From Ruegeria sp. ANG-R (GTDB taxonomy: Bacteria > Pseudomonadota > Alphaproteobacteria > Rhodobacterales > Rhodobacteraceae), in NCBI RefSeq assembly GCF_000813985.1, contig NZ_JWLJ01000012.1, positions 1 through 64,000 on the forward strand: a stretch of 64,000 nt of DNA, given 5' to 3'. Shown one piece after another: positions 50,222 to 57,904 of this stretch (the first letter of the stretch is position 1; each line of letters starts with the position of its first letter). The notes below the pieces were generated by a model. It saw only the letters and a list, made by a program, of their open reading frames with translations, ran no database searches and was not told where the DNA came from. Made by a program: the position numbers and the translations under genes.

Positions 50222-50889
50222 TGACCCGATATTGGCCCGATAACAAACTTGACCGCATCACGCCGCCACAAGTCTTGGATGAACGCGGTTCGGCCTATCT
50301 AAGAGCGTTAAACGAGATCATCGGCGATCAGCCGATTACCGCTTTTCAGGTTAAGGATGCCGAAACCTGCCCGACCGAGGCGCTGCCTGCGCTGATCGCC
50401 GAATATTCAATGCAGGAGTTCATCGACCCCGATCTGCCCGAGGCCATCCAACGTCGTATCCTGAAGAATGCTTGGCTCCTGCAGTCGCTTGAAGGATATG
50501 ATGCTGGCGTCAAATTCGGGCTCAGCCTGTTGGGCATGACGGCAATCATCGAGCAGTGGTATCAGCAGCAACCGATGGGAGCGCCTAATACCCACCGCCT
50601 GACGATCATGATCGATGACGTCATTGATCCCGATGGTGATGGGTATTTCTCCGAGGGGCAGACACGCGCCACGCTGAAGATGGTCGAGGCAACCAAGCGC
50701 TGGTCACAGGACAGCGAAATCCGCATTGGCATTCCTGCACGGCCGCCAGTTTATGCCGGTGTTTTTGCTCTGACGCATATCAAGGCGATTGCCAGCGCTC
50801 AGCTCGACCCGCCGCCGGTTCTGGATACCGCCGCCCGGATGGCCGTGGCCCCAATCACCCGCATCACTTCAATCGTAAACACCGCGTAA
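50221..50889 (+). CDS. tail protein I (P2 gpI family)
   Basis: A 222-aa gpI-like protein: DERGSAYLRALNEIIGDQPI, LPALIAEYSMQEFIDPDLPE, IQRRILKNAWLLQSLEGYDA. Typical of P2 tail protein I, which attaches fibres to the baseplate. The length is slightly above P2 I. Confidence 0.88.
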   Translation: MTRYWPDNKLDRITPPQVLDERGSAYLRALNEIIGDQPITAFQVKDAETCPTEALPALIAEYSMQEFIDPDLPEAIQRRILKNAWLLQSLEGYDAGVKFGLSLLGMTAIIEQWYQQQPMGAPNTHRLTIMIDDVIDPDGDGYFSEGQTRATLKMVEATKRWSQDSEIRIGIPARPPVYAGVFALTHIKAIASAQLDPPPVLDTAARMAVAPITRITSIVNTA

Positions 50890-50901
50890 GGAAACGCACA
50901 C

Positions 50902-52050
50902 ATGGCCCAATTCGCCATCATGACCCAGACCGGGCGCAACAAGGAAGCTGCGGCTCTTGCGGGCGGCACTACATTGTCCATCACCGAGATCGCGTGGGGT
51001 GACGGCGACCGTATTCCAGGCGGCAATGAGACCAGATTGCAGAACGAACAAGGCCGCAAAACAATTCAAGGTAGCGGTACGGTCGCCGACGCTCTCAATA
51101 CCGCCTTCTTCGAGATCCTTCTCGATGTGGAAGAAGGGCCCTTCATCATCCGGGAATCTGGTCTCTTTGACGAGGATGGTGATCTGATTGCCATTGCTCA
51201 CTACGACCCGCCGGTAAACAAGCCAAAGGACACCGTGTCTGCTCTGGTGCGCATCCACGTGGTGTTCTCGGATCTGCAGAATCTTGTCCTTCAGGTACAG
51301 GGCACTGATGCCTACGTGCCTGTAGAACGTCAGATTATTGCGGGCACAGGTTTAACTGGTAGTGGTGATCTGGCTGCTGACCGGACTTTGGCTGTTAACT
51401 TCGCCTCTCTGGCTCAGGCCCGCGCCGGTCTGGCTACGGATCTGGTGATTAACCCGGCTGCACTGCGGGCATTGCTTGACGATATGCTGAATGGTGCACC
51501 GGGTGCATTGGACACATTCAATGAACTTGCTGAAGCGCTCGGCGATGATCCGAACTTTGCAGCAACCATCCTTGATGAACTGAGAAAGGCATCGCCAATC
51601 GGCGAGGTCAAAATCTGGACCGATGACACCGCGCCATATGGCAGCCTTGAAGGGGACCGAGCCACCTATCTGCGCGCTGATTACCCCTTGCTCTGGGCAT
51701 ATATTCAGACCTCGGCGATGTACGATCCAACTGGAGCAATTGTCTATATGTTCGGCCCAGGCGATGGGGCGACCAGTTTTGACATGCCTGAAACACGCGG
51801 TGAGTTCCTGCGGTTCTGGGATCATGGACGCGGCGTGGATGCTGGACGACTACTTGGCTCATGGCAGGCTGACGAGTTCAGGTCGCACACCCACACCTAT
51901 GTCCGCTCCAACAGTAACAATGCGTCTTACGACGTCACCAATGAAGAATCCGGCAACAAGGGAACGTACAACACGAACTCTGGTGCCGCTGGCGGCGATG
52001 AAACCCGTCCCCGTAGCGTAGCCTACATGGCTGTTTTCCGGGCTTACTGA
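50902..52050 (+). CDS. tail fibre protein (P2 gpH-like with collar domain)
   Basis: A 382-aa fibre. The N-terminal attachment domain is DUF3751-like (AQFAIMTQTGRNKEAAALAG, LDVEEGPFIIRESGLFDEDG). A short shaft follows (NPAALRALLDDMLNGAPGAL), then a C-terminal collar-type receptor domain (GDGATSFDMPETRGEFLRFW, WQADEFRSHTHTYVRS, RPRSVAYMAVFRAY). It is shorter than P2 H. The distal tip probably decides host range. Confidence 0.88.
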   Translation: MAQFAIMTQTGRNKEAAALAGGTTLSITEIAWGDGDRIPGGNETRLQNEQGRKTIQGSGTVADALNTAFFEILLDVEEGPFIIRESGLFDEDGDLIAIAHYDPPVNKPKDTVSALVRIHVVFSDLQNLVLQVQGTDAYVPVERQIIAGTGLTGSGDLAADRTLAVNFASLAQARAGLATDLVINPAALRALLDDMLNGAPGALDTFNELAEALGDDPNFAATILDELRKASPIGEVKIWTDDTAPYGSLEGDRATYLRADYPLLWAYIQTSAMYDPTGAIVYMFGPGDGATSFDMPETRGEFLRFWDHGRGVDAGRLLGSWQADEFRSHTHTYVRSNSNNASYDVTNEESGNKGTYNTNSGAAGGDETRPRSVAYMAVFRAY

Positions 52051-52061
52051 GGAGCGTGACT

Positions 52062-52787
52062 ATGAAGATTTATGAGTATGATCAGCAGGGCGTATTCCTC
52101 GGCGAACGTGCAGCCCGTCGCGATCCCCGCAACCCTGAGCGCTGGGTGATCCCCGGCAACACCACAACAGACCCCTTGCCTGAACCCGAAGAGGGTAAGT
52201 GGCCCAAGCGCGAGAACGACGCCTGGACGATGGTGGAAGATCACCGGGGCGAGACTTACTGGCGCGCGGATCGTTCCGAACATGTCGTGACTGATCTCGG
52301 TCCACTGCCGGATGGGGCACTGGAAGCGATGCCCGCACTGACACTTGAAGAACGCAAGGCTGCTGCGATTTCCGAAGCCTTCGGCATCGCTATCGATATC
52401 CGCAAGCAAGTTGCAAGAAACGTCCACATCGTGCGGGCGATTTCATGGGTCAACAAGGTGCCCTATGCGCTGATGTGGAAGGCGCATGAGGACGGTGGCG
52501 ACGAAAACGGGCCGCTTGCCGCTATTGCTGCCGAAGCACAAGCCGGGTTCCAGATCGAGGCGGATGTAAAGGGCACAACCGCCATCGCCCTGCGGGATCG
52601 CACCATCGAGAAGAACGCCAAGTTTTTCCGCGCAACTCAGTTGGTCGAGGGCATGGAAGGCTTGGCCGAGACCATCATTCCAGCCGCCGAGAATGACGAG
52701 CAGTACTCTGCTGCCGTCGCGCAATTGCAGTCCCTTCAAGTGCAGGCAATGGAGCAACTGAAAGCTATCACTGGTGAGAGTAACTGA
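52062..52787 (+). CDS. probable tail fibre assembly protein
   Basis: A 241-aa protein started at ATG 52062 after AGGAGCG. The first 100 residues (YEYDQQGVFLGERAARRDPR, NAWTMVEDHRGETYWR) resemble tail-fibre assembly chaperones. The remaining helical half (EERKAAAISEAFGIAIDIRK) is less familiar. Position right after the fibre gene supports the call. Confidence 0.65.
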   Translation: MKIYEYDQQGVFLGERAARRDPRNPERWVIPGNTTTDPLPEPEEGKWPKRENDAWTMVEDHRGETYWRADRSEHVVTDLGPLPDGALEAMPALTLEERKAAAISEAFGIAIDIRKQVARNVHIVRAISWVNKVPYALMWKAHEDGGDENGPLAAIAAEAQAGFQIEADVKGTTAIALRDRTIEKNAKFFRATQLVEGMEGLAETIIPAAENDEQYSAAVAQLQSLQVQAMEQLKAITGESN

Positions 52788-53197
52788 TGCGTCGCCCGTC
52801 TTTCTCCGATCTGACCCCGGCGCAGCAGGGCAATTTCGGCAATGGCGTGGGGCCATATTGGTTGCCCGCCAGTGCCCGCCGCTGGATCACCAAAACCGCC
52901 AGTTGGTTCTTTCGCAGTGCCAGTTGGCGGCACCATGATTTTGGCTATGCCGTCGGCGGCGACCGTTGGGACCGCGCCCGCTGTGACTGGAAGTTCCTGC
53001 AGGCCATGCTGCGCGATGCGGTGACACAGGATGGAGGGCCTATTGCTCCCGCTGTTGTATGGCTGGTTCTTGCATCTGAGGCTGCTGTGCTAAGCCTGCT
53101 CTTCTACCTCGCCGTTCGCATTGGCGGGCAGTTCGGCAGCTTTGAATATCGCGACCAATATGCATCGCTCGAAGAGGTGCTGGAGGCGTACCGCTAA
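52787..53197 (+). CDS. phospholipase A2-like protein with C-terminal membrane helix
   Basis: A 136-aa protein. WRHHDFGYAVGGDRWDRARC followed by DWKFLQAMLRD echoes the phospholipase A2 active site (His-Asp, Tyr, then Cys-Asp). A hydrophobic segment near residues 85-105 (VVWLVLASEAAVLSLLFYLA) would anchor it. It could act on membranes in entry or lysis, or be a lysogenic factor. No signal peptide is seen. It is coupled to the preceding gene by a one-base overlap. Confidence 0.45.
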   Translation: MRRPSFSDLTPAQQGNFGNGVGPYWLPASARRWITKTASWFFRSASWRHHDFGYAVGGDRWDRARCDWKFLQAMLRDAVTQDGGPIAPAVVWLVLASEAAVLSLLFYLAVRIGGQFGSFEYRDQYASLEEVLEAYR

Positions 53198-53332
53198 AGC
53201 GGAGGCACGGGTGGCGGGCACCACCCATAACCACGGGGAATAGTCTCACTCACCCCCGCCGACCCGACACTCATCAAGGCCGCCCGCACTCATGATCATG
53301 AGATGTAGGCATATGGAACGATTCGAGAACAA

Positions 53333-54142
53333 ATGTCAAAGCATGACATCAACCAAACCAATCCTGTCGCCCCTTGGTTGGGCGGTAAGCGCAATCTGGC
53401 AAAACGCATCTGCGCCATCATCGACGCGGATCCGCACCTGACCTACGCCGAACCATTCGTCGGCATGGGCGGCATCTTCCTGCGCCGTCGCAAACAGGCC
53501 AAAGCCGAGTTCATCAATGATGCCCAGCGCGACGTCTACAACCTGTTCCGCGTCCTGCAGGAACACTATGTCGCATTTCTGGATTTGTTGCGGTTTCAGC
53601 TGACGACGCAGGCCAATTTCCTTCGTTTGCTCGAAACCGATCCGTCAACGCTAACCGATATGCAGCGCGCGGCTCGCTTCCTTTACCTTCAGCGCACAGC
53701 ATTTGGTGGCAAGATCTCGGGACGGAACTTCGGCCTTTCAGCTGATCGGCCAGCCCGTTTCAATCTGACGACGCTGGAGCCGGATCTTGAGGCGTTGCAC
53801 AGCCGTCTGTCTGGCGTCACCATCACCTGCATGGATTATGCCGACTTTATCCGGCGTATCGACCGGCCGAGTGCCCTGTTCTACCTCGATCCGCCCTACT
53901 GGGGCTGCGAAGGCGACTATGGCAAGGCACTGTTTGATCGGAGCGCATTCGACCAGATGGCGAGACAGCTCAGCGGCATTCGGGGGCGGTTCATCATGTC
54001 GATCAACGATGTGCCGGAGATCCGCGAGATATTCGGCGGGTTCTATCTGCAAGAGGTCGAAACCACCTATACCGTCGGAAGGTCCAACGACGCGCGTGGC
54101 GCTCGGGCCGAGCTGCTGATCAGCAACTTTGATCGGAGTTAG
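53333..54142 (+). CDS. D12-class DNA adenine methyltransferase (Dam-like)
   Basis: A 269-aa N6-adenine methylase. The N-terminal AdoMet site is VAPWLGGKRNLAKRICAIID and TYAEPFVGMGGIFL, and the catalytic DPPY motif is ALFYLDPPYWGCEG. Late MSINDVPEIREIFGG and the AELLISNFD ending are typical of the D12 group. Phage Dam-like enzymes mask DNA from restriction, and in Mu methylation also affects mom expression. No cognate endonuclease lies in the prophage. Confidence 0.92.
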   Translation: MSKHDINQTNPVAPWLGGKRNLAKRICAIIDADPHLTYAEPFVGMGGIFLRRRKQAKAEFINDAQRDVYNLFRVLQEHYVAFLDLLRFQLTTQANFLRLLETDPSTLTDMQRAARFLYLQRTAFGGKISGRNFGLSADRPARFNLTTLEPDLEALHSRLSGVTITCMDYADFIRRIDRPSALFYLDPPYWGCEGDYGKALFDRSAFDQMARQLSGIRGRFIMSINDVPEIREIFGGFYLQEVETTYTVGRSNDARGARAELLISNFDRS

Positions 54143-54152
54143 TCAAGTGGGT

Positions 54153-54452
54153 TCAATCTGCCGACGCTACGCATTTCGTTACATGATCTTCCATGTCGTC
54201 AAATATCTGCTGAATACGGTCAAAAATAAACTCTGTAATTTCCGGCGCATTCTCATTGCCCTCAGTAAGGGCAAGTATAGTGTCTCTTGCGTGCTCCATC
54301 GCAAAGGTACGAAGCCTGGAAAAATCGTACCCCTCAGGGCTGATCTTCTGCAGTTCTTTCGCCATTTCCTTCTCAAGGCCGAGGTGCAAGGCAAACTCGA
54401 CGTAATTTTGAAGGACCGCATCAAGATCAACAAACTTCCGTTGGCCGAACAT
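54153..54452 (-). CDS. minus-strand acidic moron protein
   Basis: A 99-aa acidic helical protein (DAVLQNYVEFALHLGLEKEM, ITEFIFDRIQQIFDDMEDHV) in the right-end accessory region. The start at 54452 follows GGGAG. Opposite to all neighbours, with no family recognised. A typical lysogenically expressed moron. Confidence 0.6.
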   Translation of the reverse strand: MFGQRKFVDLDAVLQNYVEFALHLGLEKEMAKELQKISPEGYDFSRLRTFAMEHARDTILALTEGNENAPEITEFIFDRIQQIFDDMEDHVTKCVASAD

Positions 54453-54496
54453 GCCGCTCTCCCAATAGTCGAATCAGAAATCCGGAGCGTTTTATC

Positions 54497-54613
54497 ATGA
54501 GGAAAGAGTTCCCAGAACCCGCCGAGATGAATTTGCTTGGCCGCGCCGAGGCAAAGCAAACACAGGAGAACCGATTACACGAAGTTTGGCGTGTTGCACA
54601 TCAAACGGGCTGA
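54497..54613 (+). CDS. possible 38-aa protein
   Basis: A short plus-strand frame starting MRKEFPEPAEMNLLGRAEAK with no strong ribosome binding site visible. It lies between the minus-strand moron and the second fibre module. Similar tiny phage frames exist, but evidence here is only the open frame and a plausible composition. Confidence 0.25.
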   Translation: MRKEFPEPAEMNLLGRAEAKQTQENRLHEVWRVAHQTG

Positions 54614-54671
54614 CCATGTTTGCGCTGCGGCAAGCCATCAGCAGGGCACTCGACACTTGAGGAAATTACCA

Positions 54672-55034
54672 ATGAGCCAGGTTCCAAATTACAATTTCCA
54701 GATCAGGGTAGGAAACACCGGCACGCTGAAGTCTCGTGACGGTCTTGTCCTGCGCTTTCTGGCAAAAGATCAGCCATTTGATCTCACTGGGTCGGAGATC
54801 CACTTTTTTGCCAGCGGTGGTGGTGGGCTTTGGTTGCATTGGCAGGAAGGCGAACATCTAACGATCAAACCAGATGAAGGTATCATAGCACTGCCATTCC
54901 GGGAGCCGAGCCTATTCCGAAATGTGCCGCGCGGGCAACTAGTTCGTTACGAAATCGAGCGCCGTTTCGATGGTCACCAGCGCTGTCTGCTCGAAGGTGC
55001 CATTACGTTGGTGCGAGGAATCGACAATGACTGA
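54672..55034 (+). CDS. structural protein preceding the collagen-like fibre
   Basis: A 120-aa beta-rich protein from ATG 54672 (AGGAAA upstream). It contains NYNFQIRVGNTGTLKSRDGL, FDLTGSEIHFFASGGGGLWL and VRYEIERRFDGHQRCLLEGA. This resembles a small baseplate/fibre-base immunoglobulin-like domain (BppU N-terminal style). It overlaps the fibre gene by 8 bp, so the two products probably work together. Confidence 0.55.
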   Translation: MSQVPNYNFQIRVGNTGTLKSRDGLVLRFLAKDQPFDLTGSEIHFFASGGGGLWLHWQEGEHLTIKPDEGIIALPFREPSLFRNVPRGQLVRYEIERRFDGHQRCLLEGAITLVRGIDND

Positions 55035-56076
55035 AATCAAAACAATTGAGGTTGCTCATGACGCCGGGCCGACAGTTGTGGAAATCCACTTGCCCGCAAG
55101 CACAGAAATTCCCACTGGCACGCAACCCGGCGAAGCCGGGCCCAAAGGGGACAAGGGCGATCCGGGGTCAGTAGGTCCTTCAGGACCGCAAGGTATTGCC
55201 GGACATTCAGCTTATGAGATAGCCCGTACGCATGGCTTTATCGGAACAGTTACCGCCTGGCTAACCTCTCTCAAGGGGGAGCGGGGCGAAAGGGGCGCTG
55301 AAGGACCTGCAGGTCCAGAGGGTGCAAAAGGCGACCAAGGCGAGCCCGGCGCAATCGGACCTCGTGGCCTCAAAGGAGATGTGGGGCCGGAAGGTTCGCA
55401 CGGCATTCAAGGACCAAAAGGTGACAAAGGTGATCAGGGGCCGGAAGGGCCAATGGGTCCTGCCGGGTCAGATGGCGGTCCAGGCCCTGTCGGGCCCATA
55501 GGGCCAAAGGGAGAAAAAGGCGATACCGGAGAAAACGGTGGACCCGGTCCAGCTGGTGGACGTGGTGAGAAGGGAGAGACCGGTCCTGCTGGCACAGATG
55601 GTCAAGACGGTCAAAAAGGCGACCCCGGTGCAGGTGTTGCGCCAGGCGGAGCAGTAGGTCAGATTCTGGCCAAGGCGTCAGAAGCTGACCATGATACGCA
55701 TTGGGTTGACCCGCCTTCAGGAAGCGGTGGTGGTGCACCTACTGCAAAGACCATCCTTGATGTGGTCTGGCCCGTTGGAATGATCGTTCCTTTTTTTGAC
55801 GCCTCTGACCCCAATGCACGTTATCCCGGCACCAGTTGGGAACGCCGTGATGATCTGGCCGACCGCTATCTGGTTGCTGGACAAAATGGGGGCAGCTTGG
55901 CAGCCGAGAGCGATATGAACCGCACATTACCTGCGCCGACAATCACTAACTCTGCACGCGGCAACAGGGGGACGACAGTTAACGTCGTCCGAAACTTCAA
56001 TTTTAATGGTGCAGCGATCGATCTAACCCACAGCCACGCGTCGGTCACAGTCGCAGTCTGGCAACGCACGGCGTAG
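55027..56076 (+). CDS. collagen-like tail fibre protein
   Basis: A 349-aa protein. After a 35-residue head come Gly-X-Y repeats (about 36-60 and 93-205, e.g. GPKGDKGDPGSVGPSGPQG) interrupted by a short helix (HSAYEIARTHGFIGTVTAW). A C-terminal globular domain follows (VVWPVGMIVPFFDASDPNAR, WERRDDLADRYLVAGQNGGS, and SHASVTVAVWQRT). Phage collagen repeats form trimeric rigid shafts. It probably provides a second adhesin next to the H-type fibre. The repeats are prone to recombination and length change. Confidence 0.9.
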   Translation: MTEIKTIEVAHDAGPTVVEIHLPASTEIPTGTQPGEAGPKGDKGDPGSVGPSGPQGIAGHSAYEIARTHGFIGTVTAWLTSLKGERGERGAEGPAGPEGAKGDQGEPGAIGPRGLKGDVGPEGSHGIQGPKGDKGDQGPEGPMGPAGSDGGPGPVGPIGPKGEKGDTGENGGPGPAGGRGEKGETGPAGTDGQDGQKGDPGAGVAPGGAVGQILAKASEADHDTHWVDPPSGSGGGAPTAKTILDVVWPVGMIVPFFDASDPNARYPGTSWERRDDLADRYLVAGQNGGSLAAESDMNRTLPAPTITNSARGNRGTTVNVVRNFNFNGAAIDLTHSHASVTVAVWQRTA

Positions 56077-56214
56077 CGGTATGCGATCAGCAATGCCGCA
56101 TTTGAAGTCCTCATCCAAATGACCAGACGAAAGGAACAAGATTTGCAGTTTAACTATGAGCACTGGCGTCGGCACGGTATCGTCGGGCATCTCTTCCACC
56201 TGAGAATCGCCGAC

Positions 56215-56595
56215 ATGCAAAACGACATCGAGCTAACACGCAAAATCCTCATTGCCATCCGAGAAAAGGATAATTTGCGTCCCGCTCCAATCCAAGTACC
56301 GGGCTATGAACCAGTTTTGGTGATGCGGCATGTAATACGCCTGCATGATGATGGAATGATCGAAGGAACCGTGTCCGAAGCCCTCGGAATGGAAGCGCCA
56401 TTGGTCTTTGTGAGCGATATGACCACTGCGGGGCATAATTTTTTGGCCGCAATAGAGCAGCAAGACATTTGGAACAGGCTAAACAGCACCCTCAACCCCG
56501 CAGAGTTGGCAGCTTTCTCACTGCGGGAGATCGCAGGTCTTGCCAAAGAACTGGCACTGGCTGCCGCCAAAAAGAAGCTGGGGCTAAGTGAATAA
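56215..56595 (+). CDS. DUF2513-family phage protein
   Basis: A 126-aa protein. I take the ATG at 56215 because DUF2513 proteins start close to the DIELTRKILIAIREKDN motif. An upstream ATG at 56119 would add 32 aa. VLVMRHVIRLHDDGMIEGTV and TAGHNFLAAIEQQDIWNRL complete the family pattern, a winged-helix-like fold of unknown role common in phages and mobile elements. It is the last gene before the right terminus. Confidence 0.75.
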   Translation: MQNDIELTRKILIAIREKDNLRPAPIQVPGYEPVLVMRHVIRLHDDGMIEGTVSEALGMEAPLVFVSDMTTAGHNFLAAIEQQDIWNRLNSTLNPAELAAFSLREIAGLAKELALAAAKKKLGLSE

Positions 56596-56600
56596 TACCA

Positions 56601-56652
56601 CTGCCAATAACCACGCCGCTGTCTGCCAATAGTCGCGCCGCGCTACAACAGG
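56601..56652. other. prophage right end: transposase sites R2, R1 and target duplication
   Basis: CTGCCAATAA (56601-56610) and CTGCCAATAG (56623-56632) are 22 bp apart, as Mu R2 and R1. Both are inverted relative to the left-end sites. The element ends at 56647 (reading inward TGTAGC), 15 nt beyond R1, and is followed by the target duplication ACAGG (56648-56652). Confidence 0.8.
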
Positions 56653-56775
56653 ACAGTCGTTAGTGCTGGGTTAGAATCCTTGCTGCCGGGCTGGTGTCCC
56701 GTTGCAGTCTCGGCGGGAAACCCGCAGGGATGATTTTAGTCGTTGATCGCAACTACTTAATTTTTAAGGAGAATT

Positions 56776-56852
56776 TGGTAGCGGAGGAGGGACTTGAACC
56801 CCCGACACGCGGATTATGATTCCGCTGCTCTAACCAACTGAGCTACTCCGCC
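56776..56852 (-). tRNA. tRNA-Met (CAT)
   Basis: On the minus strand this folds as a full cloverleaf: acceptor GGCGGAG/CTCCGCT, D-arm GCTCAGTTGGTTAGAGC, anticodon stem GCGGA/TCCGC with loop ATCATAA (anticodon CAT), T-arm with TTCAAGT, and an encoded ACCA tail. It fits an elongator Met tRNA. It stands 123 bp from the prophage end, which is probably chance because Mu-type integration is not tRNA-directed. Confidence 0.95.
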
Positions 56853-56935
56853 GCAAGTGTCAGGCGATTTAAGCGAGAGGCCGGGTCGGGTCAAGAGGGA
56901 AAACACGCCTGCAGAGATTCTTTGGATTATCTTGT

Positions 56936-57904
56936 TCAGGCATCAACGTTCGTCGCCTCAGCAGTGTTTTTTTCAGCAATCCGCCGGATGAAATCGGCGC
57001 ATATATCGGGCGTCGTGATAAGGATCATGTGTCCACGATTTTCCAGAATGCTTGATGTCAGGCCGTATTCGGTCATGGATGCTCCGTGTACGTCTGCCGC
57101 CAATACCGGGTCTTCGGCGCCGAACAGAATGCCTCCGCCCACTCGCAGGTTCTTGTAACGTCGGCTGAGGGGGCCAAGGCTGGTTTCGACGCCGATCACG
57201 TCTTGCGAAGCGGTGATAAAGGCTGAGGGCCGCAGTCCGAGCGCGCCGCCCGCGCGATCCAGAAAATCTGCGGGGGGCGGTTCCGGGGCGAAGACATCAC
57301 GCAGCACCAACGGTGCGGTTTTGCGGGCCAGCGGTACCGCGATGGTGTGGCCGATCAGATTTCGCAGCCATCCGGTGCGAATCTCCAACGGTTTGAAGAC
57401 AGCGGGCGTTCCGGGCAGTTCCCGCGTAAGGGGGGCCAGTAAGGCCAGCGCACGGGTTTCATCGGGATAGTCCAGCGCCATGGCCAAGGCAACCGCGCCG
57501 CCCAGCGAATGCCCCACCAGAACGGCGTTCTCAACGCCTTTCACGTCGAGGAACTCGTGGATCATGCGGGCCTGTTCGGGCAGGGCGGCAAGCTCTGCGG
57601 AATCGCGTGTGGAATAGCCACAGCCGGGGCGGTCCACTGCGAGAACATGAAAGTCGTTGGCGAGGTCATCCATGAGCGCATACGTGAAATGCTGTAACTG
57701 CCCGGACAACCCGTGAATCATGACGATGGTCGGATTGGCGGGATCGCCTTTCTCGACGTAATGAACGCTGCCTCCATCCACGGGAACGATCTGACCCAGT
57801 TGCGGTACCATCTCTGTGCCCTGCCGGGTAAGGCGGCGGGTCCAGAGCGCCATCGTCAACAGGAAGGCGGCCAGAAGACCGGCAATCGTCAACACTATGG
57901 TCAT
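56936..57904 (-). CDS. alpha/beta hydrolase paired with the monooxygenase
   Basis: A 322-aa hydrolase with an N-terminal membrane anchor (VLTIAGLLAAFLLTMALW). The motifs are VMIHGLSGQLQHF (oxyanion), AVDRPGCGYS, the nucleophile in VLVGHSLGGAVALAMAL, and a late ILENRGHMILITTP supplying His. Its ATG overlaps the stop of the Baeyer-Villiger-type monooxygenase. It probably cleaves the ester or lactone that enzyme makes (inference from pairing). Confidence 0.9.
   Translation of the reverse strand: MTIVLTIAGLLAAFLLTMALWTRRLTRQGTEMVPQLGQIVPVDGGSVHYVEKGDPANPTIVMIHGLSGQLQHFTYALMDDLANDFHVLAVDRPGCGYSTRDSAELAALPEQARMIHEFLDVKGVENAVLVGHSLGGAVALAMALDYPDETRALALLAPLTRELPGTPAVFKPLEIRTGWLRNLIGHTIAVPLARKTAPLVLRDVFAPEPPPADFLDRAGGALGLRPSAFITASQDVIGVETSLGPLSRRYKNLRVGGGILFGAEDPVLAADVHGASMTEYGLTSSILENRGHMILITTPDICADFIRRIAEKNTAEATNVDA

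Larger units (their letters stand above)
17014..56647 (+). mobile_element. complete Mu-like transposable prophage with P2-like tail
   Basis: The 39,634-bp element is flanked by perfect 5-bp ACAGG repeats (17009-17013 and 56648-56652) and bounded by inverted arrays of transposase sites. Gene order is repressor (minus strand), Ner, MuA, MuB, Gam, HU, GemA, Mor-like activator, lysis, terminase, portal, protease/scaffold, capsid, P2-like contractile tail, then a moron-rich right end. Every module expected for a functional phage seems present, so it may be inducible. Caveats are the altered left terminal dinucleotide and the gene-fusion portal. Confidence 0.95.

Noticed and set aside
53289..53302. 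CTCATGATCATGAG palindrome before the adenine methylase gene
   Set aside because: A single short palindrome with no second copy seen. It contains GATC and could matter for methylase autoregulation, but the evidence is too thin.
55140..55650. Apparent tandem DNA repeat array, considered as a CRISPR or satellite
   Set aside because: The repetitiveness comes from Gly-X-Y collagen codons. There are no direct repeats with unique spacers.
56776..56852. tRNA-Met as the integration site of the prophage
   Set aside because: No tRNA fragment is repeated at the left end. The element carries MuA/MuB and a 5-bp duplication, so integration is transpositional.
57901..57904. Possible frameshift between monooxygenase and hydrolase
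   Set aside because: The four-base overlap is a normal ATGA translational coupling and both proteins are full length.
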